Shown here piece after piece: positions 1-10,964 of a DNA stretch of 64,000 nucleotides; the first letter of the stretch is position 1; each line of letters starts with the position of its first letter. The stretch spans positions 3,501,205 to 3,565,204 of the forward strand of contig NC_043744.1 in the NCBI RefSeq assembly GCF_004337985.1, written 5' to 3'. The position numbers were made by a program, and so were the translations under genes. The notes below the pieces were generated by a model, which saw only the letters and a program-made list of their open reading frames with translations, was not told the DNA's origin and made no database searches. Origin of the DNA: Pyricularia pennisetigena. Taxonomy: Eukaryota > Ascomycota > Sordariomycetes > Magnaporthales > Pyriculariaceae.

Positions 1-1020
1 GGCGGATTTATAGTAAAAAGATTTTTATTATTCCCAATTTTTCGGTATAATTTTTATTTATAACCGCGTAGCATTCGCACCCTAAATCCATTTGTGTAAT
101 AATAAATTTCATTAAATTAATTAAAACCGGGATAAAAAATGGCCGCCTATCCATTATAATTTGTATTTTTTTTAATTATTTTTTCCGATTTATATTTATT
201 AACGTATTATAAGGTGGTCCGGGCCCGTCGCGTCGGTTTTCCCCTGGGTTAAAATTGTGGTTTAAAGTTAATTTTATCCTTTTTTGGGGTCGTTTCGCGT
301 TAAACGTATACCGGTGCAAATTAATAATTTTGGGCGTAATAAAAGGCGGACCCGTAACGGAAATAAACCCCTGTTTTACGGCGTCGTTGGAATTTTTAAA
401 CGGATAATTATAGGGCCTAATCCTTTTTTTATTTTTATTTAACCGACGCCCTTTTTATTTTTTACCAACGTTGTAACGGTTTCGGCTAATTTTTATCGTT
501 AATACGCCTATTATTATTATATTTTTTAAATTTATTTATAAGGAATTTGGAAGGGGGGCGTTCCGTATTTAGTTAAAACGTTTATCCAAGTTAATAACCT
601 CCAAATCCTGGGCGATATAACGGTATATAGCGATAAATCCGTAGTAAAAATCGGAAACGATACCCTTTTTTACCGACGCCTCCTTTATCCGGTTAACGAC
701 CCGGAAACGCAAATAATTGGCCCATATTTCGTTTAATTATTCGAAACCCCCGGCCGTATTAAGGAGGCGTTCGAATTTGGTAAAGAAATGTGCGAACGAT
801 TTGCCGTATCGTATTCGGAATGCTTTTAATTCGGCGAAAGTTTAGGCCTTTTTATAAAAATTATCGTACGTACGTCCCAAATATTCGATAAAATCCTCGT
901 GGTTATACCCTTCTCCCTTATCTTTTCCCTCGTAAAAAAAGCGGACGATATTTTAAATTATTATGGTAAAATTAAATTATATATATTCGAATTAATCGCG
1001 CTGATTCCCGATAAATTCCG
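1..1020 (-). pseudogene. Gypsy-like retrotransposon gag, partial and mutated
   Basis: Read on the minus strand, roughly 990 down to 580, the conceptual protein has the pattern of a retrotransposon gag (Retrotrans_gag) domain: an aromatic, glycine-rich lead (FFYEGKDKGEGYNHEDFIEY at its start), then a helix-rich stretch with SFAHFFTKFERLL and a later basic segment. Stop codons break it (for example TAA in place of likely CAA/CAG codons), as RIP would do. The rest, towards position 1, is a basic, low-complexity gag tail. The element runs off the left edge, so no protease or pol is visible. The domain class is inferred from the pattern; the exact family is not established. The plus-strand ORF over 1075-1260 is outside this domain and not convincing. 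Confidence 0.5.
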
Positions 1021-1489
1021 CGTCGCGTATTAATTTATACGAAATAATTTATTTTTAAACTATGATTGTAGCCGGTGCGCCGTCGTATAATGGGGGGTTA
1101 CGTAAAAATTTCCTTTAAAGGCGTTATTTTTGCGCGATCGCGCGTGCGTTTAAAAATTGTAATTGTATTTAAACGATACGCTTTTCCAATATCGCGATAT
1201 TCGCGACCAAGTTTTGGTAAAAGTCGTGAATTTCCCTTCCCGGGCCTGGCCTTAAATTAGCCATTATTATATTTAAATTCGAGGGTTAGTAAATATTATA
1301 AAATAAACCAACGGTTTTGGGACCGTTAAATGTTTTTATTGGTATTATTATTAACGTTGGGGGAAGAAGGGAGGAAAAGGTATATGTCCGGGTCGTGGTA
1401 GTGTCCTTCCCTTTATATATTGTCCCTGACCCGCTTTTATATCTTATCACGTAATACGTGCCTTAGGCACGAATCCATAACAACTATAT
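1021..1489. other. AT-rich spacer, no gene seen
   Basis: No coding signal that I can support. It includes a purine-rich stretch near 1355-1380 and a short inverted repeat around 1450-1475 (CACGTAATACGTGCC / GGCACG). It lies between the Gypsy-like gag and the start of Copia remnant E0, and may contain the leader or LTR of the Gypsy-like element, but no terminal TG...CA pair could be fixed. Confidence 0.4.
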
Positions 1490-2658
1490 CGGGAATTCCA
1501 CGACTTAAAATTTTCAAAATTTAGAAAAAAACAATACCTGAGTTTAACAACCGTTTTAATTTATTGGTAATTAAATTAGCGAATACCAACGTGCATACTA
1601 ACCCGGTAAACGTACGAAATCAGTATTTACGGGCCCTGGAGGGGATATTCCTTATTTGGACCGAACGCCAACGTAATACCCAACGGGCCCTGCAGGTAAT
1701 AGGCCAAAATTCGGAAAAGTTAAATTTGCAATACCTTATGGCGGACCTTGTATCCGAAAATTCGATTTCAAATTCTAAAACGGCTAAGGCCGCGAATTAT
1801 AGGTTTAAAAGCACAAAAACGGGTAAAAAAACGCTAAAAGAAGCGTTAAAAAGGAAATTAATAGGCAGGAAAACACTTTTAAATTACGAAAAAAAATAAA
1901 AACTCTAATTCCGATTTTGCTTTTGGAAAAAATATTAAATCCTCCTCCAATAAATTAACCGCTGGAACGTCCATAATTTTTATAGATTTCGAATTATTTG
2001 CGGGTTCGATTCCAGGTAACGTTAACGAAGGCGCAGCGTATAACGCCCTGGAACAGGAGGTTGTTTCCGCTATAAGCGGAATTATAAAATTACGTTCGGA
2101 TTCGGATTCGGAAACCGATATTGGTAAAACGCTAAAACCACAGGCTTTAGCAGCTAATTTGAAGGCTAAAACGAAACCTAGACGCGGCGTAAAAGGGACT
2201 TTTAAACCATGGAAGCTAGGTTACCTTATCTTATATAATATAGGTAATACGCACTATATTTTTGCAAATAAGCAATTTTTTACCGATTATACCCCCGGCT
2301 TTACAGTGAAAATCGGTACAGGAGGTGGCCTTATTAGGCTTATAGGCACCGGAACTATAAATATATAAATCCGTTACGGCCAAAAAATTGACGAATTTAT
2401 AAAAGTTAGGTTAAATAACGTTTTATATATCCCCTCGTTTGGAATAAATATCTTTAATGGTTTTATAAATTATAATATAGGGGGCGTATTATTAAAAAAT
2501 ACCTTATACGATAAAGATTTTAAAAGGTGGGGACGTTTAAATACCGTTAAATATTCGTTTTATTTGGAGGTTAAAGGGTGCGATATCCTTGTTCGAAATA
2601 ACGTTGTTTCGAATGACGCCTATATAATAGGTAAATACAGCACCGTTTCTATTATAAC
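1490..2658 (+). pseudogene. Copia remnant E0, gag and protease part
   Basis: Aligns by eye with the gag-protease part of Copia element E1 (about 4580-5755), starting at the shared text around 'gggaattcca'. An open stretch at 1564-1899 (111 codons) covers the gag C-terminus, and 2159-2368 covers the protease. The protease motif reads YNIGNTHYIFANK; the Asp expected in the catalytic D-(S/T/I)-G position is Asn, as a G-to-A RIP change would give. The 5' end is lost. The fragment stops exactly at the first base of the E1 5' LTR, so E1 sits in or beside it. Confidence 0.75.
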
Positions 2659-3211
2659 TGTTAATTATATGCGTTATTTAGCATGTAATGGGTCTACTCT
2701 TATTTGTATATAAACCACAGTAGATAGTGCCGAAGTGGGGCTGCTGAGGTTGTCAGATTTTCTATTATATTTTGTGTGTTGCAGGAGTTGCGATTCAAAT
2801 CAGCGAATGGGGTTTCACCTAGTACCGGGTTTAATACCCACCCTGCACCTACGAGTCGGCTACCCTGTACCGGGTTAAAATGTTCACCGAATCAGCAAAT
2901 TAGTGCGAACCCAGAAATGGTTTATATGGAAATAAAAGTGTTTTTTTAACAACGTATACAAAATAATTTTTCGGAAAATCGTGTGCGGTACCGGAACATT
3001 TTGCTGGGTGCGGACCCCCATTTCGATGTCGGAAAATATATAAGGGAAATGAAGCAAAATTTCCCCTTCCAATAAATTAAATTTATTAATCCCAAAATTA
3101 GTCAATTTAATAAATATAAACCCTGTAATTACAGGTTTTTATAACGCAATTAATATTACGCCGCATTCAGGTTAACATTTAACCCCCTATTAGCAATTTA
3201 TACTGTTAACA
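2659..3211 (+). repeat. 5' LTR of Copia E1
   Basis: Begins TGTTAATTATATGCG and ends CTGTTAACA, i.e. TG...CA with a 6-bp terminal inverted repeat TGTTAA/TTAACA. 553 bp, the same length as the 3' LTR at 10412-10964. At least nine LTRs of this family occur in the window. The minus-strand ORF over 2884-3105 recurs in most of them, but the same bases are open on either strand in different copies, so I do not treat it as a gene. Confidence 0.9.
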
Positions 3212-3225
3212 AGCTATAAGCCCGG
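3212..3225 (+). promoter_or_regulatory. Primer-binding site of Copia E1
   Basis: The sequence directly after the 5' LTR is AGCTATAAGCCCGG. The same place reads AGGTTGTAAGCCCGG (on the minus strand) in E2 and GGTTATACACCCGG in E4. A consensus near GGTTATAAGCCCG is one base from the complement of the anticodon region of eukaryotic initiator tRNA-Met (CGGGCTCATAACC). This suggests priming by a half-tRNA, as known for Drosophila copia. The match is from memory of tRNA-iMet and was not computed. Confidence 0.55.
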
Positions 3226-3986
3226 AGAAGTTTTAGTTTGTATATTAAAGTGCATTTTGCATCGTTGGAAAGTTTGAAATTTAGGTTTTATTTTGGTTAT
3301 TGTCGCATTTTTACAGTACGTATATTAACGAAAATATTGCTGTTTTTGTGCAAAATTGTTGGTTTTAAGCGCTAATTTAGCATTTAACCCCCTGTATTTA
3401 CAATAGGGATCGCTAAAAATTAGCGTTCGATTTAGGCCTTTTCAGGTATTGCAACGATCGTTTGCATTACAAATCCAAAACTTTTTTGGTGTGGTTTTCG
3501 GGGATCGTATACGTTATTATAATTGGTTCAAATTTTTAATAGGGTTTACGCTAGCAAATAAAGGCCAAAAACCCCTGTATTCGTTTGTTAATAACCTATT
3601 AAATCCTAATGCGTTTAATAGGGTTTATAATAACCTATAAACCTATTACCGGAATTACGTTAATGGTTAATTTACCTTATATAATACCCTGTACTTTATT
3701 TTGCACCCATTTAACGAATTAAATTCGTTACGTGCACCTGGATTGGTACAAATACCAGGGCACCCATTAATTGTGGATTTTAGGGATTCTAACCCTGTAT
3801 TGTAATGGATTTTAACCATTAAAGATAGTAATTAAATTTGTAATTAGTAATTACAAATTGATACCCGTTAAAAGGTAAACGGTATAGCAAATCCTTAATT
3901 AATAAGGTTATTACCCTTAAAAAATTAAGTTAATTAATTATAATTATAAATTAGCGAATTGCAATTTTAATTTAGGTTATTTTACA
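3226..3986 (+). other. Untranslated leader of Copia E1
   Basis: About 760 bp between the primer-binding site and the gag start. Matching sequence follows the 5' LTRs of E2 (23561-24416, reversed) and E4 (63827-64000). It holds short repeated phrases such as 'cctaatgcgtttaatagggttta'. The 63-codon ORF at 3449-3640 is broken in the other copies, so this is treated as non-coding leader. Confidence 0.55.
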
Positions 3987-6900
3987 ATGGAAAACAGCTT
4001 TATATTTGGCTTTCCAGGTTTAATTTTAACAAATAAAGGGTTTAAACCCAGCCCAAACGAAGTTTTAACCGCTAAATTACAGGTTTAAAACCTGCAATTA
4101 AAAGCGTTAATTACGCAAATGGATTAATTTTAAAGGATGATTTAACAGTTAATTACCCTATTAACCCTAAAAAGCGGTATTTCCACTAATGTTAATGGTA
4201 ATCCGGAACGCAAATACGCCACCGCACCCCCTAATCCATTTAACAACCTAATTTTAAGTGACGGGATAGGTAAAAAACTATTAAAACGGGTATTTTCCTT
4301 CCCCGAAAATTATAAATTAATAGGGGTTAATAATTACAATTTGTGGAAATAGGCGTTCATTATAAAATTTGAGGTTGTAAAAGCAGCGGAATTTATTTCC
4401 AACCCTAAAATTGGTTATATTTTACCGGAATACGAGCAATTAATCCTATTATTATTTATAAAAAACAATTTTACCAAAAAACTGTTGAAAATTATTGCAT
4501 GGTATTCTAACCCCGTAACGGTTTATAAAACCCTGGAAAATAATTATTCCGTTACACCCGAAATTAATCGAGATTTATTAAATCGGGAATTCCAGGCTTT
4601 AAATTTTTCAAAATTTAAAAAAATAATACCTAAATTTAATAACCGTTTTAATTTATTGGTAATTAAATTAGCAAATACCAACGTGCAAATTAACCCCGTA
4701 AACGTACGCAATTAATATTTACGGGCCCTGGAGGGGATATTCCTTATTTAAACCGAACGCCAACGCAGTATCCAACGGGTTTTCCAAATAATAGGCCAAA
4801 ATTCGGAAAAATTAAATTTGCAATACCTTATGGCGGACCTTATATCCAAAAATTCGATTTCAGGCGTTACAACGGTTAAGGCCGCTAAATATAGGTTTAA
4901 AGGTTAAAAAACCGGTAAAAAAACGCTAAAAAAGGCGTTAAAAAGGAGAATAATGGGTAGGAAAACACTTTCAAATTACGAAAAAAAAGGAAAAAATTTC
5001 ATTCGGATTTTGTTTTTGCAAAAAATATCAAATCCCCCTCCAACGAATTAACCGCTGGAACTTCCATAATTTTTATGGATTTCGAGTTATTTACGGGCTC
5101 GATTCCAGGTAACGTTAACGAAGGCGTAACGTATAACGTTTTGGAATAGGAGGTTAATTCCGCTATTAGCGGAATTATAAAATTACGTTCGGATTCGGAT
5201 TCGGAAACCGATACCGGTAAAACGCTAAAACCACAGGCTTTTACAACTAATTTTAAAATTAAAACGAAACTGGGACGCGGCGTAATAAAAACCCCTAAAC
5301 TATGGAAATTAGGTTACCTTATTTTGTACAATACAAATAATACGCACCATATTTTTGCAAATAAGCAATATTTTACCGATTATACCCCCGTTCCACAGTT
5401 AAAATCGGTACAGGAGTTGGCCCTATTAAACTTGTAAATACCGGAATTGTAAAAATACAAGTCCGTTACGGCCAAAAAATTAACGAATTTAAAAATATTA
5501 CGTTAAATAACGTTTTATATATCCCTTCGTTTGGAATAAATATCTTTAATGGTTTTATAAATTATAATATAGGGGGCGTATTATTAAAAAATACCTTATA
5601 CGATAAAGATTTTAAAAGGTGGGGACGTTTAAATACCGTTAAATATTCGTTTTATTTAGAGGTTAAAAGGTGTAATATCCTTATTCGGAATAATATTATT
5701 TCGAATTACGTTTATATAACAAGTGAATATAAAACCGTTTTTAGTATAATTTAACAGGGGGTTATAAAGGGTTACGCAATCCCGTTGAAAATAAAACTAA
5801 ATAATATAAACCCCGAAAATTACGAGGATTATAGAATTTACACCGATTCGGAACCGGAAAAAAATACGGTAACGGAAAAATTAAATCCCGAACAAAATAC
5901 GGAAACGGCCGTAAATTTACCTGTAACCCAGAAGTTTAGCGGTAAAAACCCTGAAAATATACGTGAAATTGGGCCCCGTAGGCCCGATATACCGTTAAAT
6001 AACCCTTTTATACAACCTAATATAAAAGGATTATTTCCGAAAAAAGGGGTTTCCCATATAAGAAATCCGTTATTAAAACCTCCTTTATTATCGGATTTAA
6101 AGCAGGCCTTTGTAAATTAGCTTTTTTAAGGCCTAAAACGGATTACGGACGGTTAGCTAACCTTTAAAACAAATGGAATTACAGGTAATTGTGACGAAAT
6201 CCAGGCCCAAAAAACCTTATTATAATATAGGCGTTTGGGGCATATAAGGTTATTATTGCTAAAAAAAACCGTTAAAATTACAAAAGGTTTACCTAATTTC
6301 GACAAAATTAGGGTAATTACCTGTATTGCTTATATTAAAACTATTTCTGTTAAACGTACAAATAAGGTTGCACTTTTTACACCCCCTAATGTTTTCGATT
6401 TTATAAAAAGTAATATAACAACCCTTAAATTTAATTTTTACAATAAAAAGCCCGTATTTTTGTTATTAGTGGACTGAAAATCACGTTTTCGGTGGTCTAT
6501 CCGATTAACAGATAAAGCCGGACCTACGGTTTTAGTGGTTATTAAAGGTTTTTTTAAGGTTTTAAAAATTACGTGCGGGCGTTACCCTTTAAATTTTCAT
6601 TTCGATGTGGGGTACGGAGTTAACACAAACTTTTAAAATTGGCTTACAAACGAAAGTATTAATTTTAATATTTTAAACCTTTATAACCACGGCCAAAACG
6701 GATTAACGGAACGGTCGGTTAGGGTTAATTTGAATTAGTTTCGGTTTATTATAATAGCGGCGGGTTTACCATTATATTTAAATGTTATTTACTATTTGCC
6801 GTAGTTAATTTAATTAACCGTACGGCGGTAATTAATAGGGATTTAGCACCCTACGAGGAATTTTATTCCAAATTTCAACCAGGATTACCGTATAAACCCA

Positions 6901-8220
6901 ATTTAGGGTATTTTCGGGTTATTAGTACTGTATATCAAATTATTACACCGTTGGAAAAACGCCAAAAATTTAATAAATTGGTTCCCCGCACCGAAACGGT
7001 GAAATTTTAACCCATTTATCAAATTTTACAGCGTTGGTTTACGCACCCGTTAAACGGGCCGTATATAAAACCTTTACCGTGAAAAACATAGAGGGGATAA
7101 ACGCTGAAAATTTGGTTATTTCAGGGGAAGCGCTATAAACTTTAAAAAGGGAAAATACAAATTTAAAAGGGAATTTTAATTTTGAATTTAGAAACGAAAT
7201 TAATAGCGTTCCAACGGATAATTATCTTCTCAAAAACCCTGAAAATATAGGGTATTTACCACCGGTTACAGGGCAATTACCACCCGTTACTGGGTATTTA
7301 AACCCTGAAAATATATGCCCGCCAGGCCTGTGCAGTTTACCGTTCGCCCCCTAAAGCTCATAACAGTAGCGGTACCCAGTCCAATACCTAAAATAACGGA
7401 GATTCCGGTGTTTTTAGCACCTAAAATACAAAATATGGAGTTAAATTCGCAGTTCGAAAACCCACATCCAATAAATATAAATTCCGTTTGTTATTTTTAT
7501 TTTCAAGTTAAAAAAAAATAAAAAAAAAGCCCACTAAAGATGGTGAACCAAATAATTATTAACAGGTTTTAAATAGTTTTCAAAATGCTAAATAATTAAT
7601 TGTCTTAGCGTTTAAATTCGACCAAATCGTTATTGCAAAAACTTTCCGTTTTATCCCAAATATTAAAATACCTCCCGGCCGTAAATTCGTTTTTACCCGG
7701 CCGGTATTTAAATTAGAAAAGGATGAAAGTAATAAATTTATAAAATATAAAGCTAGGTTTATTGTTAAGGGTTTTTTACAGGTCGAAGGCCTAAATTACA
7801 TCGAAATTCTTGCAAATATTAATATACCACCTACCTGGCGTATATTATTAGCTATAGCTAATGCATAAAATTGGGAAATAAAACAACTCGATTTTATCGG
7901 TCCGTTTTTAAATAATAATTTTACCGACGTAAATATATATTTGCAAATTCTAAACGGTTTTAACAAATGGGAAAAAAATTGTAATTTTACCACAATCAAG
8001 ATTTAAGTGGAAATGGGTTATAACCCGAAAAGATTGCAGGTTATACAGTTGGAAAAAGCGTTATATGGTTTGAAACAGGGTCCAAAAAATGGTAAAACAA
8101 ACTTAAAACCTAATTTTTTAAAGAAGCTTTTAAACTATTAATCTCTAATCCCGCTGTTTTTTTTAACGTTAAATCCAAATATTTTATCGTTATTTTTGTC
8201 AACGATTACCTGCTAATAGG

Positions 8221-8878
8221 TGTGAACATGGCTAGCACAGGGCTAGTTATATTAGCTACCCTGCATTATTTTATAACGGCTAGCACGGGCTAATTTTATT
8301 AGTCACCCTGCATCGAATAAATAAATAAATAACAAATAAAACGTATACGCGTTCATACACACAAAGCTTTATATATCACGTCTTTGTTCATAGTTTCAAC
8401 AACAAAACAAATACGTCATATTTAATCTAGCTTAGTGGTATAATGCACGTACCATAATTTATATCATATATACGTTGAAGTGCGTGGGTTCGAATCCCGT
8501 TGTGGTCGCAGATTTTCTGTGCATGCATAAGCACAATAGGCCGTTAGGCTTAATGGGCCGTTAGGCTCAATAGGTCGGCAGGTTAGTCACATGAATAAGG
8601 CCAAATCATGTGACGTGACCCCGCATTCCGGACATCCGGATCGAAGATCTGCACCTACGGATTCGAACACGTAATTCATAACTTAGCCTTAGATTCATCA
8701 CCTTTATACCTTCATCGATTCAACGATTCAACGAATCGATTGTGCAACAACAATATATTATCTCTATTACCCGCTAGCAGACGGTTATCTGCCATTTCAA
8801 CGTTCCATCAGCCTTATACGTGATCCACTTTTCCCCGCGTTCAAGATTAAGCTTATTCTATTTCGTAACCTCCTCACA
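8221..8878 (+). mobile_element. Family-C solo LTR inside E1
   Basis: 658 bp, starting TGTGAACATGG and ending CTCCTCACA (TG...CA). It is flanked by a perfect 5-bp duplication ATAGG (8216-8220 and 8879-8883), which splits the E1 reverse transcriptase. Four further copies lie in the window. No internal coding region of this family is seen, so these are best read as solo LTRs left by LTR-LTR recombination, although a compact non-autonomous element is possible. A tRNA-like segment lies inside (8406-8753). Confidence 0.85.
8406..8753 (+). ncRNA. tRNA-derived SINE-like segment in C LTR
   Basis: A 348-bp segment bounded by CAACAACAA on both sides (8397-8405 and 8745-8753). Near its 5' end is an A-box-like TAGCTTAGTGG (8428-8438), and further in a perfect B-box GGTTCGAATCC (8487-8497). 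The T-arm and 3' acceptor strand (…TGTGGTCGCA to 8510) look tRNA-like, but the 5' acceptor strand does not pair, so it is not a working tRNA gene. The outer C copy at 22069-23041 has a single CAACAACAA and lacks the segment: either an empty site for a SINE insertion or a micro-homology deletion. Confidence 0.5.
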
Positions 8879-10125
8879 ATAGGTCCTAAATCACAGCATA
8901 TTCAGGATTTAAAAGCCCGTTTTAATAAGGTATACGCGTTGGAAAACAGGGGCCCTGCAGCCAATTCTTTAGGCGTTTAAATTATAAAGGATAGGTTTAA
9001 GCGCCTATTTTAGCTCCATTAAAGTTAGCATATAAAGGAAATATTAACAAAGCTCGGATTAACTAATTGCAAACCTATATTTGTTTTTTTATAACCGGCT
9101 GTACTAAAATATAGTGGGGGTAAGCCCGTAAATGCGCCGGAAGTCAAATTATTACAGTGTATTATTGGCACCTTTATATATTTAATATTATTAACGCGCG
9201 CGGATATCGGTTTTGCGGTTTGATGCTTTTTACGTTTTTTAACAAAAACCATTGTAATCCATTTGGCGGTAGTTAAAAATCCATTACGTTATTTAACGGG
9301 TATTAAATCCTTATTTATTTGTTACGGAAATAAAATATTTAAAGCCGAATTACCACCCAATTTATTAATAGGGGGTTTTAAAAGCCTAAAATTACTGGGT
9401 TTTAATAATAGCATTTTTACCGGGGCTAGGGAGAATTCAAAACCCATTTACGGATATTTATAGACCCTATTTGGGGGCTTTATAACGTGGAAATGCAAAA
9501 GAATTAATATTATAGTTTTAAACATTCCAAAATCCCAAACTGATATTTTAGCGGAAGCCCTGCGTAAAACACAATGGTTTAAAAGCTTATTTGTAAGAAT
9601 TGGACTATTTATGGAAGGTTTTATTGCAATATTTGGAAATAATATAGGTTTTATAGCTAACGTATATAACCTGACGCATTACTAACGTACTAAATATACG
9701 TTATTAAAATTTTATTACGTACGGGAGTTAATTACAAAAAGATTAGTGACTTTAAAATACCTGGAATCCAACCAAATACCCGCTAATAGCCTAACAAAAC
9801 CCCTAACGCTTCCAATTCATAAGGGTTTTTAAAATTTATAAAACTTAAACCTTTAAAAATTTACTTTTTACCTACTGAATTTTAAAATATTTAATTAATT
9901 CGTTAACTAATTACCTATTAAATTTTTTTTGTTTGCTAATATGGGATTTTTAATAGCCTAATACCGGCCGTATTACCCGAATGTACCTTGCACAGGTTAA
10001 TTAATAAGCAATTTATACCGACCTTATACCAAAAGTTGAATTAAAATTGAAAAAGCTCGTGTTTTGGGCGATTTACGCATTCGAAATACCTTATATAATA
10101 TGCCTAATTTGGACTGTTACTAATA

Positions 10126-10210
10126 AATAGCCAAATTAATTACCTGGTTTAATAGTTAATTCCGTGGGTCAATAATATGCAAATCGGGGGTTCGAATCCG
10201 GGGGTTATTA
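10126..10210 (+). ncRNA. tRNA-like fold in Copia E1 3' region
   Basis: Candidate cloverleaf of 85 nt between the end of pol and the polypurine tract. The acceptor strands AATAGCC / GGTTATT pair (one G-T), the D-arm stem is ATTA / TAAT with GG in the loop, and the T-loop is GGTTCGAATCC. The same place in E2 (13234-13318) and in the fragment at 47218-47302 has AATAACC / GGTTATT, a perfect 7-bp pair. No convincing anticodon stem or anticodon, so it is a captured or mimic tRNA, not an annotated tRNA gene. Confidence 0.4.
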
Positions 10211-10398
10211 CAATTTTGGGGTTTTTTCCAATTCGGGGGTTCGTCCATTTCGGGGGTTACAGGTCGGTATATAGGGCTTAATTATCCAAGGGGTTTATAT
10301 CGGGAATTCGAATCGGGTTGGGACACAAAAGGGATCTTTTTTTTTAGGGTTTTATTTTTTATGTATTTGTTTTTTTCCGATTTTATGTGAATAGTAGC

Positions 10399-10411
10399 AA
10401 AAAAAAGGGGG
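10399..10411 (+). promoter_or_regulatory. Polypurine tract of Copia E1
   Basis: A run of A then five G immediately before the 3' LTR (start TATTAATTATATGCG at 10412, with the G of TG changed to A). This is the usual primer position for plus-strand DNA synthesis. The same tract precedes the LTRs at 13051 and 47016 on the minus strand. Confidence 0.85.
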
Positions 10412-10964
10412 TATTAATTATATGCGTTATTTTGCATATAATGGGTCCATTTTTATTTAAATATAAGCTATAATAAATAGTGCCGAAATGGGGCTGTTGA
10501 AATTATCAAATTTTCTATTATATTTTGTATATTATAGGAGTTGCGATTCAAAATTAGCGAATGGGGTTTCACCCTGTACCGGGTTTAATACCCACTTCGC
10601 ATTTACGAGTTAGCTACCCTGTACCGGGTCGAAATTTTCACCAAATTAACAAATTAATGCGAACCTAAAAATGGTTTGTATGGAAATGAGGGTGTTTTTT
10701 CAACAACGCATACAAAATAATTTTTCGGAAAATCGTGTGCGGTACCGGAACTTTTTGCGGGGTGCGGACCCCCATTTCGATGTCGGAAAGTATGTAAGGG
10801 AGATAAAGCAAAGTTTCCCCACCAATGAATTAAATCAATTAATCCCAAAATTAGTGAATTTAGTGCATACAAACCCTGTAATTATAGGTTTTTACAACGC
10901 AATTAGCACCACGCCGCACCGAGGCTAATGCCTAACCCCCTGTGAGCAACCCATATTGTTAATA
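10412..10964 (+). repeat. 3' LTR of Copia E1
   Basis: 553 bp, matching 2659-3211 in length and content. The first dinucleotide reads TA instead of TG and the last three bases ATA instead of ACA, both G-to-A or C-to-T changes as RIP makes. Confidence 0.88.

Larger units (their letters stand above)
3987..9832 (+). pseudogene. gag-pol of Copia E1, degenerate
   Basis: Conceptual polyprotein with many stops and frame losses. Start chosen at the ATG at 3987 (MENSFIFGFPG), conserved in place with E2. Order: gag (3987 to about 5180); aspartic protease (about 5290-5450, motif ...IFANKQ.F.DY); integrase (about 6230-7000, with the core phrase HGQNGL.ERSVRV); reverse transcriptase (about 7690-8215 and 8884-9250, with YKAR.I.KGFLQVEGL, QLEKALYGLKQGP and a ..DYLLIG box that reads VNDYLLIG, the first Asp of the usual DD being lost); RNase H (about 9400-9830, ending LTKPL-like SLTKPLTLP). 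Integrase before reverse transcriptase is diagnostic for Ty1/Copia. A family-C solo LTR interrupts RT just after DYLLIG. Ends at TAA 9830-9832. Confidence 0.88.
2659..10964 (+). mobile_element. Copia-type LTR retrotransposon E1, complete but mutated
   Basis: Two 553-bp LTRs (2659-3211 and 10412-10964), a primer-binding site, a gag-pol region in Copia order (gag, protease, integrase, reverse transcriptase, RNase H) and a polypurine tract are all present. Without the inserted solo LTR and its extra target copy it is about 7.64 kb, close to E2 without its insertions (about 7.76 kb). Many stops show it is dead. The two flanks are not the same target site: the left flank is Copia protease sequence and the right flank Copia integrase C-terminus, from positions about 1.5 kb apart in the parent. 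No 5-bp target duplication is visible, so either E0 was deleted there or the ends recombined. Confidence 0.9.

Noticed and set aside
8421..8510. tRNA gene in the C LTR, and its copies
   Set aside because: A- and B-boxes are good, but the 5' acceptor strand does not pair with the 3' strand and the anticodon stem is poor. Kept as a SINE-like segment only.
10671..10928. Recurrent ORFs inside the Copia LTRs (also 2884-3105, 24615-24932, 49561-49863, 63371-63673)
   Set aside because: The same LTR text is open on either strand in different copies and has no conserved start or stop, so it is probably chance in a repeat.
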